A DNA stretch of 64,000 nt from Clostridia bacterium (lineage in GTDB: Bacteria; Bacillota; Clostridia; Oscillospirales; Butyricicoccaceae): positions 62,001 through 126,000 of the forward strand of contig JAFQUM010000014.1 in the NCBI GenBank assembly GCA_017408485.1, written 5' to 3'. The notes beneath the pieces are model-generated. The model saw only the letters and a list, made by a program, of their open reading frames with translations. It was not told the origin of the DNA and made no database searches. Shown piece by piece: positions 18,087 through 26,233 of this stretch. How positions within the stretch are numbered: position 1 is the first letter of the stretch; each line of letters begins with the position of its first letter. Position numbers and translations under genes: made by a program.

Positions 18087-18995
18087 CTATATCACCATAC
18101 AGTTGGGCACAGTGTATGATCTGCTCTTGCAAGCAGCCCGCACCGTATATGTAGATACATCGGGTATGGTCTCGCCGTCTATCTGCAGGGGTGAGGGTCT
18201 GTCGAATGTAACAGTTATCTCCTTGCCGCTGAATACCGAAACATATTTGGTATGCTTTATATGCTTGCCCTTGAATATAGAGGGGAAGATCGAAAGAGTC
18301 TTCAGCTTTCCCGCGCCGTGCATAACCATAAGGCTGACCTTTCCGCTGGTGGAGATGCGTGATTGATCGGGCGCGGGGATCATTCCGCCGCCGTAGTATC
18401 TGCCGTTCATAGTGGGAGCAAGCCATACTTTTTCAAAATAGTATTCCTTGCCGTCTACATTGACCGTTGCATTGGTGGGTGTGTAGTGAAAAAGCAGACC
18501 CTTTATGGCGATCATAGTGTAGTTTATAGGCTTGTTATTTTTGACCGACTGCCGCTTAAGACGCATATTGTCACCCTCTTCACAGCAGTAGCCGTCAATG
18601 CCGTAGCCTACGCCGTTGATGAAAAGATACTCCTTGCCATTTACATATATCGACGGCAGATCGGTGATAAACTCGTTTATCTCAAAATCGGGAGCAGAGC
18701 CCTTTTCCTTGCCAAGATCACGGGCGAAATCGTTGCCGCTGCCTATGGGGTAGTAATATACCTTGCAGGGGAGGCTCATACCCCGCACACTGTTTACAAA
18801 GCGGTTAAGGGTTCAGTCGCCGCCGCAGATGATAAGGCGGTCGTCTTGGCTTATATCGGACAGTAGTGTGCGGTAGTTGGTGATCCTACGCATATTTATA
18901 TGGGTGGTGTTTTGATAAAGGACATCTAAGAGCGAAACATCCTCCCTGCAGTTTCCGTTGCCCGCAATGGGATTGTAGAGGATAAATGTTTTCAT
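18087..18995 (-). pseudogene. Diacylglycerol kinase-like lipid kinase, interrupted by in-frame TGA in the GGDGT motif
   Basis: Read through, this is a 302-residue DagK/YegS/BmrU-type lipid kinase. The first part starts MKTFILYNPIAGNG and ends LIICGGD; TGA at 18813-18815 (codon 61) follows, then TLNRFVN resumes in the same frame. The family motif is GGDGT, so the stop stands where the invariant second Gly (GGA to TGA, one base) should be. The downstream part keeps YYPIGSGNDFARDLG and the C-terminal lipid-kinase domain. The start overlaps the preceding phosphatidyltransferase as ATGA, with GGAGG upstream. The nucleotide-binding site would be lost without read-through. It is a recent pseudogene, a strain variant or a base-call error. 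Confidence 0.85.
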
Positions 18996-19570
18996 ATATT
19001 TGCCTCCTTGCCTGAGCTGATGGCAGAAAGATTCCTGATGGCATACAGCACTGCGGAAAGCAGCATCATTGCGGTACAAATGATTATGAGAGAGGTAGAT
19101 ATCGCGGCGGGTATGTTAAACCATATAAGGTGCAATATCATAGTTCCGTACAAAAGAGCGGTGCTTACCTTTCCATGCCAATCCGCTCCCTCTACCTCGC
19201 CCGAGCGATGAATTGCCATAAGACTCATTATACCTGCCGAGATCTCTTTAACAAATAACACCGCGGCGGGAATTGCCATAAGACGAAAACGGAATGTAAG
19301 GCAGAGCAGCATAGCAAACTGGGTCAGCTTGTCGGCAATGGGGTCAAATGCCTTTCCGAAATCGCTTATCATTCCATAGTGCCGCGCAATAATGCCGTCT
19401 GCAATATCGGTTATTGCCGACAAGATCAAAACAAGGGTGGTCAAAAGATAGTCCTTTTTGACGCAGTACAGCCACACTATGACGGGAATAAGGCATATCC
19501 TGAAAAAGGAAAGTATATTGGGCAGGGTGATTATCTTTTTGCGATACTTTTCAGTGTCGGGCATTGCCAT
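18992..19570 (-). CDS. CDP-alcohol phosphatidyltransferase (PgsA-like)
   Basis: 192 residues with about six membrane helices. The full active-site motif is present: D-IA-DG-II-AR, eight residues, G-KAF-D-PIA-D, which binds the CDP-alcohol and two metal ions. Likely role: transfer of a phosphatidyl group from CDP-diacylglycerol to glycerol-3-phosphate or another alcohol in the membrane. AAAGGAG lies 9 bases before ATG 19570; a second ATG follows two codons later. It leads a four-gene unit with the lipid kinase, a small membrane protein and the VTT protein. Whether it is the housekeeping PgsA or a specialised paralogue cannot be told. Confidence 0.87.
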   Translation of the reverse strand: MAMPDTEKYRKKIITLPNILSFFRICLIPVIVWLYCVKKDYLLTTLVLILSAITDIADGIIARHYGMISDFGKAFDPIADKLTQFAMLLCLTFRFRLMAIPAAVLFVKEISAGIMSLMAIHRSGEVEGADWHGKVSTALLYGTMILHLIWFNIPAAISTSLIIICTAMMLLSAVLYAIRNLSAISSGKEANI

Positions 19571-19665
19571 GCGCTTCAGCTCCTTTTAGATTTTTGATGA
19601 CTATATTTTAAAGGGCGAATAGCAACTGAACTTCAATTCAATGTCAACTTTTGTTGAAAAAAGAA

Positions 19666-19694
19666 AAAGCATTGCTCAAATTAAGCAATGCTTT
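19666..19694 (-). terminator. Terminator of the two-component system
   Basis: Stem AAAGCATTGCT (19666-19676) with AGCAATGCTTT (19684-19694); the reverse strand continues TTTTTCTTTTTT after the histidine kinase. Confidence 0.9.
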
Positions 19695-19706
19695 CTTGAA
19701 AAATGA

Positions 19707-20768
19707 TCAATTGTAAAGAATGACCGAAAATCTGCAGCCGCCCTCGGGCAGATTTTCAGCATATATCTCCCCGCCGGTTATCATAAGTATTCGTTTGACA
19801 AGTGCAAGACCTAAGCCGTTACCCTCCTGCTTGTGAGAGGAGTCACCTTGATAAAACTTGTCAAAGATGTGCTTTTTGGAGTCCTCCGATATTCCTTCGC
19901 CCTGATCATCTATGGTAAAGATGATCTTTTCGTCTGCCGCCTTCAGCGAGACCGATACAGTGCCGCCTTGCGGGCTGAACTTTACGGCATTGCTGATAAG
20001 GTTGTCCCATACATGCCGCATCAGACCCTCGTTGCCGGAATACTCTATACTGTCCATCTCAGCCTCGAACTCAATATCCTTGACCGACCAAGCGGGCTCT
20101 GCCGCCACGATGGACTGCCGTATCTGCTCGTCAAGGCTGAACTTGGTCTGTCCCGTTTCGATGGATTGATTCTCTATCTTTGAAAGAAGCAAAATATTCC
20201 CCACAAGGGATGACAGCCGCTCGGTGTTTAAAAGTATCTTTTCAATGTATTCCTGCTCGGTTGCATCGGCGCCCGTGTATTCCTGAAGCAGAGTGGCATA
20301 GCCTTCAATGGCATTGATGGGGGTCTTAAACTCGTGAGAAACATTTGATACAAAGTCGCTTTGAAGCATTTCGGTAGCTGATAGCTCGTGAGCCATAAGG
20401 TTGAAGCCTGAATATATCTCTTGTATTTCTTTAGATGAAACGGCGGAGGACTTGGTTTCAAGTCGTACCGAAAAATCTCCGTCAGCAATTTTTTCCATAG
20501 CCTTGCCTAACTTTTTTATAGGATCGAAAAACAGCTTGGACATAAAGCTTGTTACCAAGATCGCTACTATCAGGCTTAGCGCGGTAAGGCTGACGAGGGG
20601 ATGTATTATGATATGATCAGGCAAAACAGACTCTATAAAAAGTGAAAACCAATAGGAGAGAAGCACAGCCACCACTAATTCCGCAGAAACAAGGATGACC
20701 AGCCTTGCCCGCAGATTAAATCGGTTTCTTCGATTCCTTGCGTGCTCAAACAATTCACGGCTTTTCAT
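19707..20768 (-). CDS. Sensor histidine kinase with HAMP domain
   Basis: 353 residues. Membrane helices at about 23-43 and 57-80 leave only a short extracellular loop, so this is an intramembrane-sensing type. A HAMP linker runs to about 130. The H-box FVSNVSHEFKTPINAI puts the phosphorylated His at 145. The ATPase part shows the N-box (HVWDNLISNAVKFSP), G1 (DQGEGIS), F-box (FDKFYQGD) and G2 (GNGLGLALV). It overlaps the response regulator stop as ATGA. Small-loop kinases of this kind often sense cell-wall antibiotics or envelope stress; nothing here names the signal. Confidence 0.92.
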   Translation of the reverse strand: MKSRELFEHARNRRNRFNLRARLVILVSAELVVAVLLSYWFSLFIESVLPDHIIIHPLVSLTALSLIVAILVTSFMSKLFFDPIKKLGKAMEKIADGDFSVRLETKSSAVSSKEIQEIYSGFNLMAHELSATEMLQSDFVSNVSHEFKTPINAIEGYATLLQEYTGADATEQEYIEKILLNTERLSSLVGNILLLSKIENQSIETGQTKFSLDEQIRQSIVAAEPAWSVKDIEFEAEMDSIEYSGNEGLMRHVWDNLISNAVKFSPQGGTVSVSLKAADEKIIFTIDDQGEGISEDSKKHIFDKFYQGDSSHKQEGNGLGLALVKRILMITGGEIYAENLPEGGCRFSVILYN

Positions 20769-21436
20769 AGCTTTACCACCTTATAGCCTACACCGCGGAT
20801 GGTGACAATTTTAAAATCCTGATTATCGCGGAAACGGTCACGAAGCCTGCCTATATGTACATCGACTGTATGGGTGTCGCTGTCGGAATCATATCCCCAT
20901 ATCTCATCCATAAGCTGCTGACGGGTAAATATCTTGCCGGGGAAGGATGCCATTTTATAAAGCAGCATAAACTCTTTTTGAGGAAGAATAAAGTTCTCCT
21001 CATCGGTGGTCACGGTCAGTGAATCGCATTCAAGTACCGTTGAGCCGATGGTCTGCCGTCTGTCGTTTATCATTTGCGCACGGCGAAGCAAAGCACCCAC
21101 GCGAAGCACCATTTCGTTGACATTGATGGGCTTGACCATATAATCGTCGGTGCCCGAAACAAAACCCCGCTGCATATCGTCAAAGGCATCCTTGGCGGTT
21201 ATCATAAGCACTGGAATGGTAATGCCTGCTTCTCTGAGCTGACGGACGAGCTCATAGCCGTCCACAACGGGCATCATAATATCGGAGATGATAAGATCAA
21301 AATAATCGCAGTCAAGGGCATCAAGCGCCTCCTGCCCGTTGGAAACACCCTTGACTGTGTAGCCGTTTCTTATAAGCACGTGAGAGAAAAGCTGCCGCAG
21401 CTCGCGGTCATCCTCGGCAATGAGTATCTTAAGCAA
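20765..21436 (-). CDS. OmpR/PhoB family response regulator
   Basis: 223 residues. Receiver domain with acidic pocket EDD (8-10), phospho-acceptor Asp52 in LIISDIMMPVVDG and the conserved Lys in MITAKDAF. The C-terminal winged helix (FTRQQLMDEIWGYDSDSDTHTVDVHIGRLR...VTIRGVGYKV) is the OmpR type. The start is TTG at 21434-21436, because GGGGAGG stands 8 bases upstream and translation from it begins with the usual LLKILIAEDD; the longer frame to 21493 has no ribosome site. It leads the operon, with a TATAAT at 21473-21478 but no convincing -35. Confidence 0.92.
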   Translation of the reverse strand: MLKILIAEDDRELRQLFSHVLIRNGYTVKGVSNGQEALDALDCDYFDLIISDIMMPVVDGYELVRQLREAGITIPVLMITAKDAFDDMQRGFVSGTDDYMVKPINVNEMVLRVGALLRRAQMINDRRQTIGSTVLECDSLTVTTDEENFILPQKEFMLLYKMASFPGKIFTRQQLMDEIWGYDSDSDTHTVDVHIGRLRDRFRDNQDFKIVTIRGVGYKVVKL

Positions 21437-21550
21437 TGTGCATACCTCCCCAAAATAATTCTCTGCGATTAGATTATACAACCCTATCTTCAATTAATTA
21501 TCAACTAAAAGTAAATTATAGTTGAAAAAGGTAGTTGCTTAGAAAAATAA

Positions 21551-21579
21551 ATCCTACCCGAATTTCTATCGGGCAGGAT
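21551..21579 (-). terminator. Terminator after the EamA permease
   Basis: Stem 21551-21561 with 21569-21579 (ATCCTACCCGA / TCGGGCAGGAT, one G-T pair) and reverse-strand TTATTTTT tail. Confidence 0.8.
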
Positions 21580-21596
21580 CTTTATACTGAATAAAA

Positions 21597-22538
21597 TTAT
21601 TGAGCGATGGTTGAAGTCTCTTCTTCTTTTTCGTTTTTTGCCTTTGCTGCATCGAATATTGCGATCAGCACGCTGGCAAGAATAACAAGGAATGAGCCCA
21701 CCCAACCGAGCGGAGTAATGGTCTCATTGAGGAACAACACACCTACAAACACACTGGTTATAGGCTCGATGGTGGACAAAATGGTGGCTCGCTGACCGCC
21801 TATATAGAATGTTCCTCGTTGGAACAGCACTACCGCGCCAACATTGACCACGACAGCGAGAAGGAAGCACATTCCCCAACCGGAGATAGACTTGGGTAAG
21901 GTCAAGGCGAAGTCGGAAATATTCAGCGCGCCGCTGACGAGACATATGGCTAAAAGCACCAGCGAGGATGTCAGCGAAATATAAAAGCTGAACAAAAAGC
22001 CGGATATCTCTTTATACTTGAATACCGATAGCAATAAAACATAGGCAGCATAGGCAACACCCGAGAGCAGAGCAATGGCGCTTCCCGTCAGGTTCAGGGT
22101 CGCTTTGGGGTCATAAAACATACAAATACCCGTAAAGCAGATGATTACGCTGATTATAGTGCCAACACTTACCTTTTGCTTAAAGAACAATAATCCGCCC
22201 ACGACCACCAACGCTGGATAGACGAAGTGAAAGATGGTAGCGGCACTTGATGCCATATAATTATATGATGAGAAAAGCAAAAAGGGAGTCAAACAGCAGC
22301 CCGTCATTGCAACGGCGGTGATGGAGGGGATCGCTTTTGGTGTCACCTTCAGCGACTTGCATTGGATAAGCGCAAGCAGTCCCAACACGGGCAGGGACAG
22401 AGCATTACGCAAAAACACAACGCTCAGCGAGTTTACGCCCTCGGTGTAGATATACTTGGTCATCAGCGGCATCAAGCCGAAAAGGGCGCCGCTGACTATA
22501 ACGAATATGTAGCCTTGTAAAAACTTAGACTTCTTCAT
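21597..22538 (-). CDS. EamA/DMT superfamily permease
   Basis: 313 residues with ten hydrophobic helices arranged as two five-helix EamA repeats. The second repeat ends with the characteristic LSTIEPITSVFVGVLFLNETITPLGWVGSFLVI. The C-terminus is charged and cytoplasmic (AKAKNEKEEETS). ATG 22538 is used because AGAAGG lies 8 bases upstream; the longer frame to 22616 adds a non-conserved stretch. Family members export amino acids, nucleotides or metabolites, and the substrate is unknown. Monocistronic. Confidence 0.85.
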   Translation of the reverse strand: MKKSKFLQGYIFVIVSGALFGLMPLMTKYIYTEGVNSLSVVFLRNALSLPVLGLLALIQCKSLKVTPKAIPSITAVAMTGCCLTPFLLFSSYNYMASSAATIFHFVYPALVVVGGLLFFKQKVSVGTIISVIICFTGICMFYDPKATLNLTGSAIALLSGVAYAAYVLLLSVFKYKEISGFLFSFYISLTSSLVLLAICLVSGALNISDFALTLPKSISGWGMCFLLAVVVNVGAVVLFQRGTFYIGGQRATILSTIEPITSVFVGVLFLNETITPLGWVGSFLVILASVLIAIFDAAKAKNEKEEETSTIAQ

Positions 22539-22715
22539 TTGAAAAACCTTCTGCGTAAATGATTTGGGCAATATTTTAACCAACGATATTTTATACCATT
22601 TACTTGTAGAAATCAAGAAGGAAATATTGATTCGAAAGGAGTGAAAAGAAAAGAGCTTTGCTTATATGCGGGTGATGCGTTTTTTGAATGTAATATCTGT
22701 GATATACTTGCGCTG

Positions 22716-23783
22716 TTAAATGCCGAAGCCTGCAAGGTAATCTGTGGGTATATATCTTTGGATGTCTTCGCTTACATTTTCAAGCAATGGAATATCAATA
22801 TATGCACCATTGATTTTTGCAACGATTCCATCATATAGGTCAAATGATGCGGTGCCGAAAAGAGACATATCGTAGGTGTTTGGCTTTATGCGGGCAAACA
22901 AAACTATTGTATCGCCGCTGTTTAGGTCATATAGAATTGAGTGTTGCTGGGAGAGAAGCTTTACATTGCCGGTTGCTCTGCCTTCCAAAAACATTTCATT
23001 TTCACGTTCGTATTTATCACAGTATACAGAGATTGTGCCATTAGAGGAAACCTTCTCAACAGTACCGGAAAGCATTATATAACGCCCGTATATTTCATTT
23101 CCGTAGTTTGTTTTCTGATAATCTGTGAGTTTAGAGAAGTTATAAGAGAACTCTGAGAATGAATCGTGTAGCAATTCTACTGTTTGACCTTTTCCAATGT
23201 ACGCAAAACTTTTTGAGTCATCGTGTATTGGTGTAAAATTATACTCGGTATGCTCTCTTAATGATTCCTCTGATACTCTTGGGCTGTTTCGTTCGAACAC
23301 TATCATATCCGCTTCAATCATGACAACATTGTAATTGTCGTCTGCCCATAGGTTTTCGGATAAACGCTCAAACCCTTTTCCGCTTAGAATAACATCAGCT
23401 TCTGAATTGGAAACTCCGGACTTTAATCCTACCAAAGAATATTCGGCATCTCCACTTGATACTATTTTGATAGCCTCAATATTACCTGAAGAATCGGTGT
23501 ACACGGTTAAAATTTCGTTGCGGTTCTCGCTTGTGTACAGATATACACCTTCGGATATAGTTGTGACATCCAATCCGATTTTTTGGGCAAGGGTTTCGAT
23601 ACTCGAATCAAAATAATTTGTGAGCTCGTTGGGGGAGTCATCACCAAAGTCCAGATCGGAGACAGACTTCGAAGAGCTGTTTTCGATATCGGCGTTTCTA
23701 GGTATTACGCGATTACAACCGAAAAAGGATGTAATGCATAATGCAAATACCAATGCAATGATTTTTCCTTTTTTGATGTTCAT
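22716..23783 (-). CDS. Lipoprotein with OB-fold-like C-terminal domain
   Basis: 355 residues from ATG 23783. The signal sequence MNIKKGKIIALVFALCITSFFGC ends in a lipobox (SFFGC), so it should be a lipid-anchored surface protein. Residues about 60-230 have no family I recognise. The stretch YGRYIMLSGTVEKVSSNGTISVYC...NSGDTIVLFARI resembles the tRNA_anti-like OB-fold domain of many clostridial lipoproteins. The reading frame stays open to a GTG at 23933, adding a hydrophobic peptide, but a strong terminator hairpin lies inside that extension at 23819-23842. AAAGGA stands about 12 bases before the chosen ATG, rather far. Confidence 0.65.
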   Translation of the reverse strand: MNIKKGKIIALVFALCITSFFGCNRVIPRNADIENSSSKSVSDLDFGDDSPNELTNYFDSSIETLAQKIGLDVTTISEGVYLYTSENRNEILTVYTDSSGNIEAIKIVSSGDAEYSLVGLKSGVSNSEADVILSGKGFERLSENLWADDNYNVVMIEADMIVFERNSPRVSEESLREHTEYNFTPIHDDSKSFAYIGKGQTVELLHDSFSEFSYNFSKLTDYQKTNYGNEIYGRYIMLSGTVEKVSSNGTISVYCDKYERENEMFLEGRATGNVKLLSQQHSILYDLNSGDTIVLFARIKPNTYDMSLFGTASFDLYDGIVAKINGAYIDIPLLENVSEDIQRYIPTDYLAGFGI

Positions 23784-23818
23784 TTTCCGTACACATCCTT
23801 TGAATCGTAAAAATAAAA

Positions 23819-23842
23819 ATGCGGCTACCGAAGTAACCGCAT
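23819..23842 (-). terminator. UUCG-tetraloop terminator hairpin in the lipoprotein leader
   Basis: On the reverse strand ATGCGGTTAC, loop TTCG, GTAGCCGCAT, then TTTTTATTTTT. It lies upstream of the lipoprotein start and downstream of the inverted repeat at 23866-24001. It may end an upstream transcript or act as an attenuator for the lipoprotein gene. Confidence 0.6.
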
Positions 23843-23865
23843 AAAAAACGCAAACTCCGATAGTC

Positions 23866-24001
23866 GCCAAACTAATTATGCAAAATGGTATTAACCAGAT
23901 CCATAACAGAATTCGCGTTTTTATCAAATTCACAGGATCTTACAAATGGCATAGTACCACCATTTATAAAAATACCATTTTGAATATTTAATTAGTTTGG
24001 C
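23866..24001. repeat. 136-bp inverted-repeat element (MITE-like)
   Basis: The outer arms GCCAAACTAATTA (23866-23878) and TAATTAGTTTGGC (23989-24001) are perfect 13-bp inverses. Inner arms CAAAATGGTATT (23881-23892) and AATACCATTTTG (23971-23982) are a second perfect 12-bp pair. The centre encodes nothing recognisable. The size and terminal inverses look like a miniature mobile element or a cruciform-forming site. Confidence 0.5.
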
Positions 24002-24390
24002 ATAATAACTTTATCATAGTTTTTAATGAAAAACAACAGGAAATTGAAAACCTTACATCCCACGGCTTGCCACCGTCTCGCAAGCGGACGGCTGCTCTGC
24101 GCCGGGGATGCGAACCTGATTCCGCTTCGTGTTACTCGCGGAGCAGGTTCTCTCTGCGAAAATACCAAAATAAAAAGCAAGTCTTTCGACTTGCCTTTTG
24201 TATAATTCCACCACTATAGATTCCGCCTTTTGGCGGCGGCTTTTCAATCATCCGCGTAGCGGATACCGCACTGAAACTATTCACTATTACTTATTACTTT
24301 CCAAAAATCGACTATGGTTTTTAGTGAAGAGTGAAGAGGTAATAGTGAATAAGTAAAATCGACAAGCCTCTTTCAAAGCTTGTCGATTTT
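24002..24390. other. Non-coding, hairpin-rich spacer between lipoprotein and tRNA
   Basis: No gene is supported. It holds a reverse-strand terminator-like hairpin at 24172-24199 (AAAAAGCAAGTC, loop TTTC, GACTTGCCTTTT), a short ATCCGC-GTA-GCGGAT hairpin at 24250-24264, and a perfect 12-bp inverted pair ATTCACTATTAC (24279-24290) / GTAATAGTGAAT (24339-24350). Short open frames here are low-complexity and have no ribosome sites. Confidence 0.5.
24355..24390 (-). terminator. Terminator of the tRNA-Arg transcript
   Basis: Stem AAAATCGACAAGC (24355-24367) with its inverse at 24378-24390, directly after the tRNA 3' end on the reverse strand. Confidence 0.8.
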
Positions 24391-24465
24391 TGGCACCCCC
24401 AACAGGAATCGAACCTGTAACTAACCCTTAGGAGGGGTTTGTTATATCCATTTAACTATGGAGGC
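24391..24465 (-). tRNA. tRNA-Arg (anticodon CCU), CCA encoded
   Basis: The reverse strand folds as a cloverleaf: acceptor GCCTCCA with TGGGGGT (two wobble pairs), D-arm GTTA...TAAC, anticodon stem AACCC/GGGTT around loop CTCCTAA with anticodon CCT, 5-base variable loop, T-arm ACAGG-TTCGATT-CCTGT. Discriminator G and an encoded CCA end the gene at 24391. It reads AGG codons. A terminator follows immediately. Confidence 0.93.
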
Positions 24466-24490
24466 GTATTTGATTGATATGCGTGTGCCC

Positions 24491-24519
24491 TTGCAAAGAA
24501 TCATTTTATCTGCTAAAAT
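24491..24519 (+). promoter_or_regulatory. Promoter of ymdB
   Basis: TTGCAA (24491-24496), 17 bases, TAAAAT (24514-24519), 31 bases before the start codon. Confidence 0.65.
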
Positions 24520-24550
24520 TAAAATTGTCAATAAGAAAGGGAGGCGCTTT

Positions 24551-25312
24551 ATGAAAATCTTAGCTATAGGCGATGTTTGCGGAAGACCCGGTGTGGATAT
24601 TTTGCGTTCAAAACTGCATCATCTCAAAAAGACAACGGGCGCTGACCTCGTTATAGTCAACGGAGAAAATGCCTGCGGCAGGGGAATATCTCCTGAGCTT
24701 GCCGATGATATTTTTCAGGCGGATGCCGATGTTATAACCTTGGGCAATCATTCCTTTGCAAATCGTCAGATATGCGATTATCTCGATGAGCGGAAGGATA
24801 TTATCCGTCCCTCCAATCTGCATCCATCCTTGCCGGGGCGCGGCTATACCATAGTGGATGCAGGTGCATATCGGGTATGCGTTGTCAATCTTATAGGCAG
24901 GCTCAATATGGATTTTAACGCTTCCTGTCCCTTTGCCGAGGCGGATAGGATAATGAAAGAGGCAGAAGCCGATCTGTTCGTCTTTGATTTCCATGCCGAA
25001 GCCACCAGCGAAAAGCGGGCATTCGGTTTTTATCTTGACGGAAGAGCCGCGGCGGTATACGGCACGCATACACATATTCCCACCGCCGATGCCTGCGTGC
25101 TTCCAAAAGGTACAGCATATATTACCGATGTGGGAATGACAGGCTCTATCGAGTCGGTCATCGGCATCAAGGCGGAGCAATCCATACAGTATTTCAGAGG
25201 CTATCTTGCACCGAGGTTTGAAGCGTCGGATAAGGATTGCCGCATTCAAGGATTTTTGTTTGAAACCGACGGAAGACTTGCCGTTTCCGCCGAGCGAGTA
25301 GAGATAAGGTGA
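24551..25312 (+). CDS. ymdB: YmdB family metallophosphoesterase (TIGR00282)
   Basis: 253 residues from ATG 24551, with GGGAGG 6 bases upstream. Metallophosphatase motifs in order: MKILAIGDVCGRPG, IVNGENACGRG, TLGNHSFAN, DFHAEATSEK, VYGTHTHIPTAD. YmdB of Bacillus is a 2',3'-cyclic-nucleotide phosphodiesterase affecting biofilm and sporulation choices. The usual GNHTWDN-like loop here reads GNHSFANRQI, so a commonly conserved Asp after the GNH is missing; the metal ligands Asp, Glu, Asn and His remain. The frame is open to 24458, but that region overlaps the tRNA. Followed 6 bases later by the pgeF-like gene. Confidence 0.88.
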   Translation: MKILAIGDVCGRPGVDILRSKLHHLKKTTGADLVIVNGENACGRGISPELADDIFQADADVITLGNHSFANRQICDYLDERKDIIRPSNLHPSLPGRGYTIVDAGAYRVCVVNLIGRLNMDFNASCPFAEADRIMKEAEADLFVFDFHAEATSEKRAFGFYLDGRAAAVYGTHTHIPTADACVLPKGTAYITDVGMTGSIESVIGIKAEQSIQYFRGYLAPRFEASDKDCRIQGFLFETDGRLAVSAERVEIR

Positions 25313-25318
25313 TTTTAA

Positions 25319-26125
25319 GTGGCAGAGCTTTTAAGAAGAGAAAAAGATAATTTTATTTATTACACCGCACCCCAGCTTGATGCATACAGACAGTTGAGTC
25401 ATGCATTTTTTACAAGAGCGGGCGGAGTGTCGGAGGGTGTGTATGACTCACTGAACTTCAGATTTGCGGGTGAGGATAAATACGAAAATGTAATCCAAAA
25501 CCATTTGCTTGCAGGTCAGCTTTTAGGTGCAGAGCCTCAGAATATTGTCTGCACCAATCAAAAGCATACCGATAATATCCGTGTATTTAAGGATACCGTT
25601 CACGAGTTTGATGCCAACGAGCCGGTGGATGCACTGGTTACCAACATAAAAGGCCTGTGCCTGACGGCATATTTCGCCGACTGTCAGCCTATAATGTTTT
25701 ATGACCATAAAAAGCAGGTCTGCGCCATCGTTCACGCGGGCTGGAGAGGGGTCGCCAATGCCATTGCCATCAAGACCCTTGACAAAATGCACGAGATATG
25801 GGGCTGCGAGGGCTCTGACATTATTGCTGTTGTGGGGCCGTCTATCTGCAGAGTATGCTTTGAGACCGATGAAGATGTGCCCGCTATGCTTATGGAGACC
25901 TATGACGGCTATGTTTCGGAATATATTTTTAAAAAGGGCGATAAATGGCACGTTGACTTGAAAAACATCACCTACAGAGCGCTTGTGCAGTGGGGACTTT
26001 CGCCCATAAATGTAAGTGTATCAAGCCTTTGCCCTGCCTGTACCCATCAGCCTGAGTTGTGGTGGTCTCAACGCAGGAACGGGGATGAACGGGGCGTTCA
26101 GGGCGCTATGATAATGATGAAATAA
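25319..26125 (+). CDS. pgeF: Laccase-domain/YfiH family protein (peptidoglycan editing factor PgeF-like)
   Basis: 268 residues. The three conserved metal-site elements are present: NQKHTDNI, FADCQPIMF and VHAGWRGVANAI, with the late CTHQPELWWSQRRNGDERG. Members were called polyphenol oxidases; characterised ones act on purine nucleosides or remove misincorporated residues from peptidoglycan precursors. Start is GTG 25319 with AAGGTG 7 bases upstream. It lies 6 bases after ymdB, so the two are one transcript. Confidence 0.85.
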   Translation: MAELLRREKDNFIYYTAPQLDAYRQLSHAFFTRAGGVSEGVYDSLNFRFAGEDKYENVIQNHLLAGQLLGAEPQNIVCTNQKHTDNIRVFKDTVHEFDANEPVDALVTNIKGLCLTAYFADCQPIMFYDHKKQVCAIVHAGWRGVANAIAIKTLDKMHEIWGCEGSDIIAVVGPSICRVCFETDEDVPAMLMETYDGYVSEYIFKKGDKWHVDLKNITYRALVQWGLSPINVSVSSLCPACTHQPELWWSQRRNGDERGVQGAMIMMK

Positions 26126-26135
26126 GCACCAAATG

Positions 26136-26147
26136 TTGAGCGCTCAA
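26136..26147. promoter_or_regulatory. Perfect 12-bp palindrome TTGAGCGCTCAA
   Basis: A loop-less palindrome between pgeF and the promoter at 26176-26184. It cannot form a normal hairpin, so protein binding is more likely than termination. The binding factor is unknown. Confidence 0.35.
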
Positions 26148-26175
26148 AAAAATAGTAGCATTTTTGTTATATATG

Positions 26176-26184
26176 TGTTATAAT
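26176..26184 (+). promoter_or_regulatory. Extended -10 promoter of the asp23/fakA unit
   Basis: TGTTATAAT (TG at 26176-26177, TATAAT at 26179-26184) with no good -35 box, about 50 bases before the start codon. Confidence 0.5.
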
Positions 26185-26233
26185 GATTTGAAGTGAGACA
26201 AATAACTTGCCTAAAAATGAAAGGAGGCAGTTT

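Noticed and set aside
6712-18815. Genetic code change or selenocysteine at the two internal TGA codons
   Set aside because: One site needs Trp and the other Gly, TGA ends many intact genes here, and no SECIS-like hairpin was noticed after either codon.
24053-24247. Small open frames before the tRNA that look like conserved short proteins
   Set aside because: They lie in a hairpin-rich spacer without ribosome sites and read low-complexity sequence; treated as non-coding repeat DNA.
26136-26150. TTGAGCGCTCAA followed by A's as a terminator of pgeF
   Set aside because: The palindrome has no loop and is followed by A's, not T's, on the forward strand.
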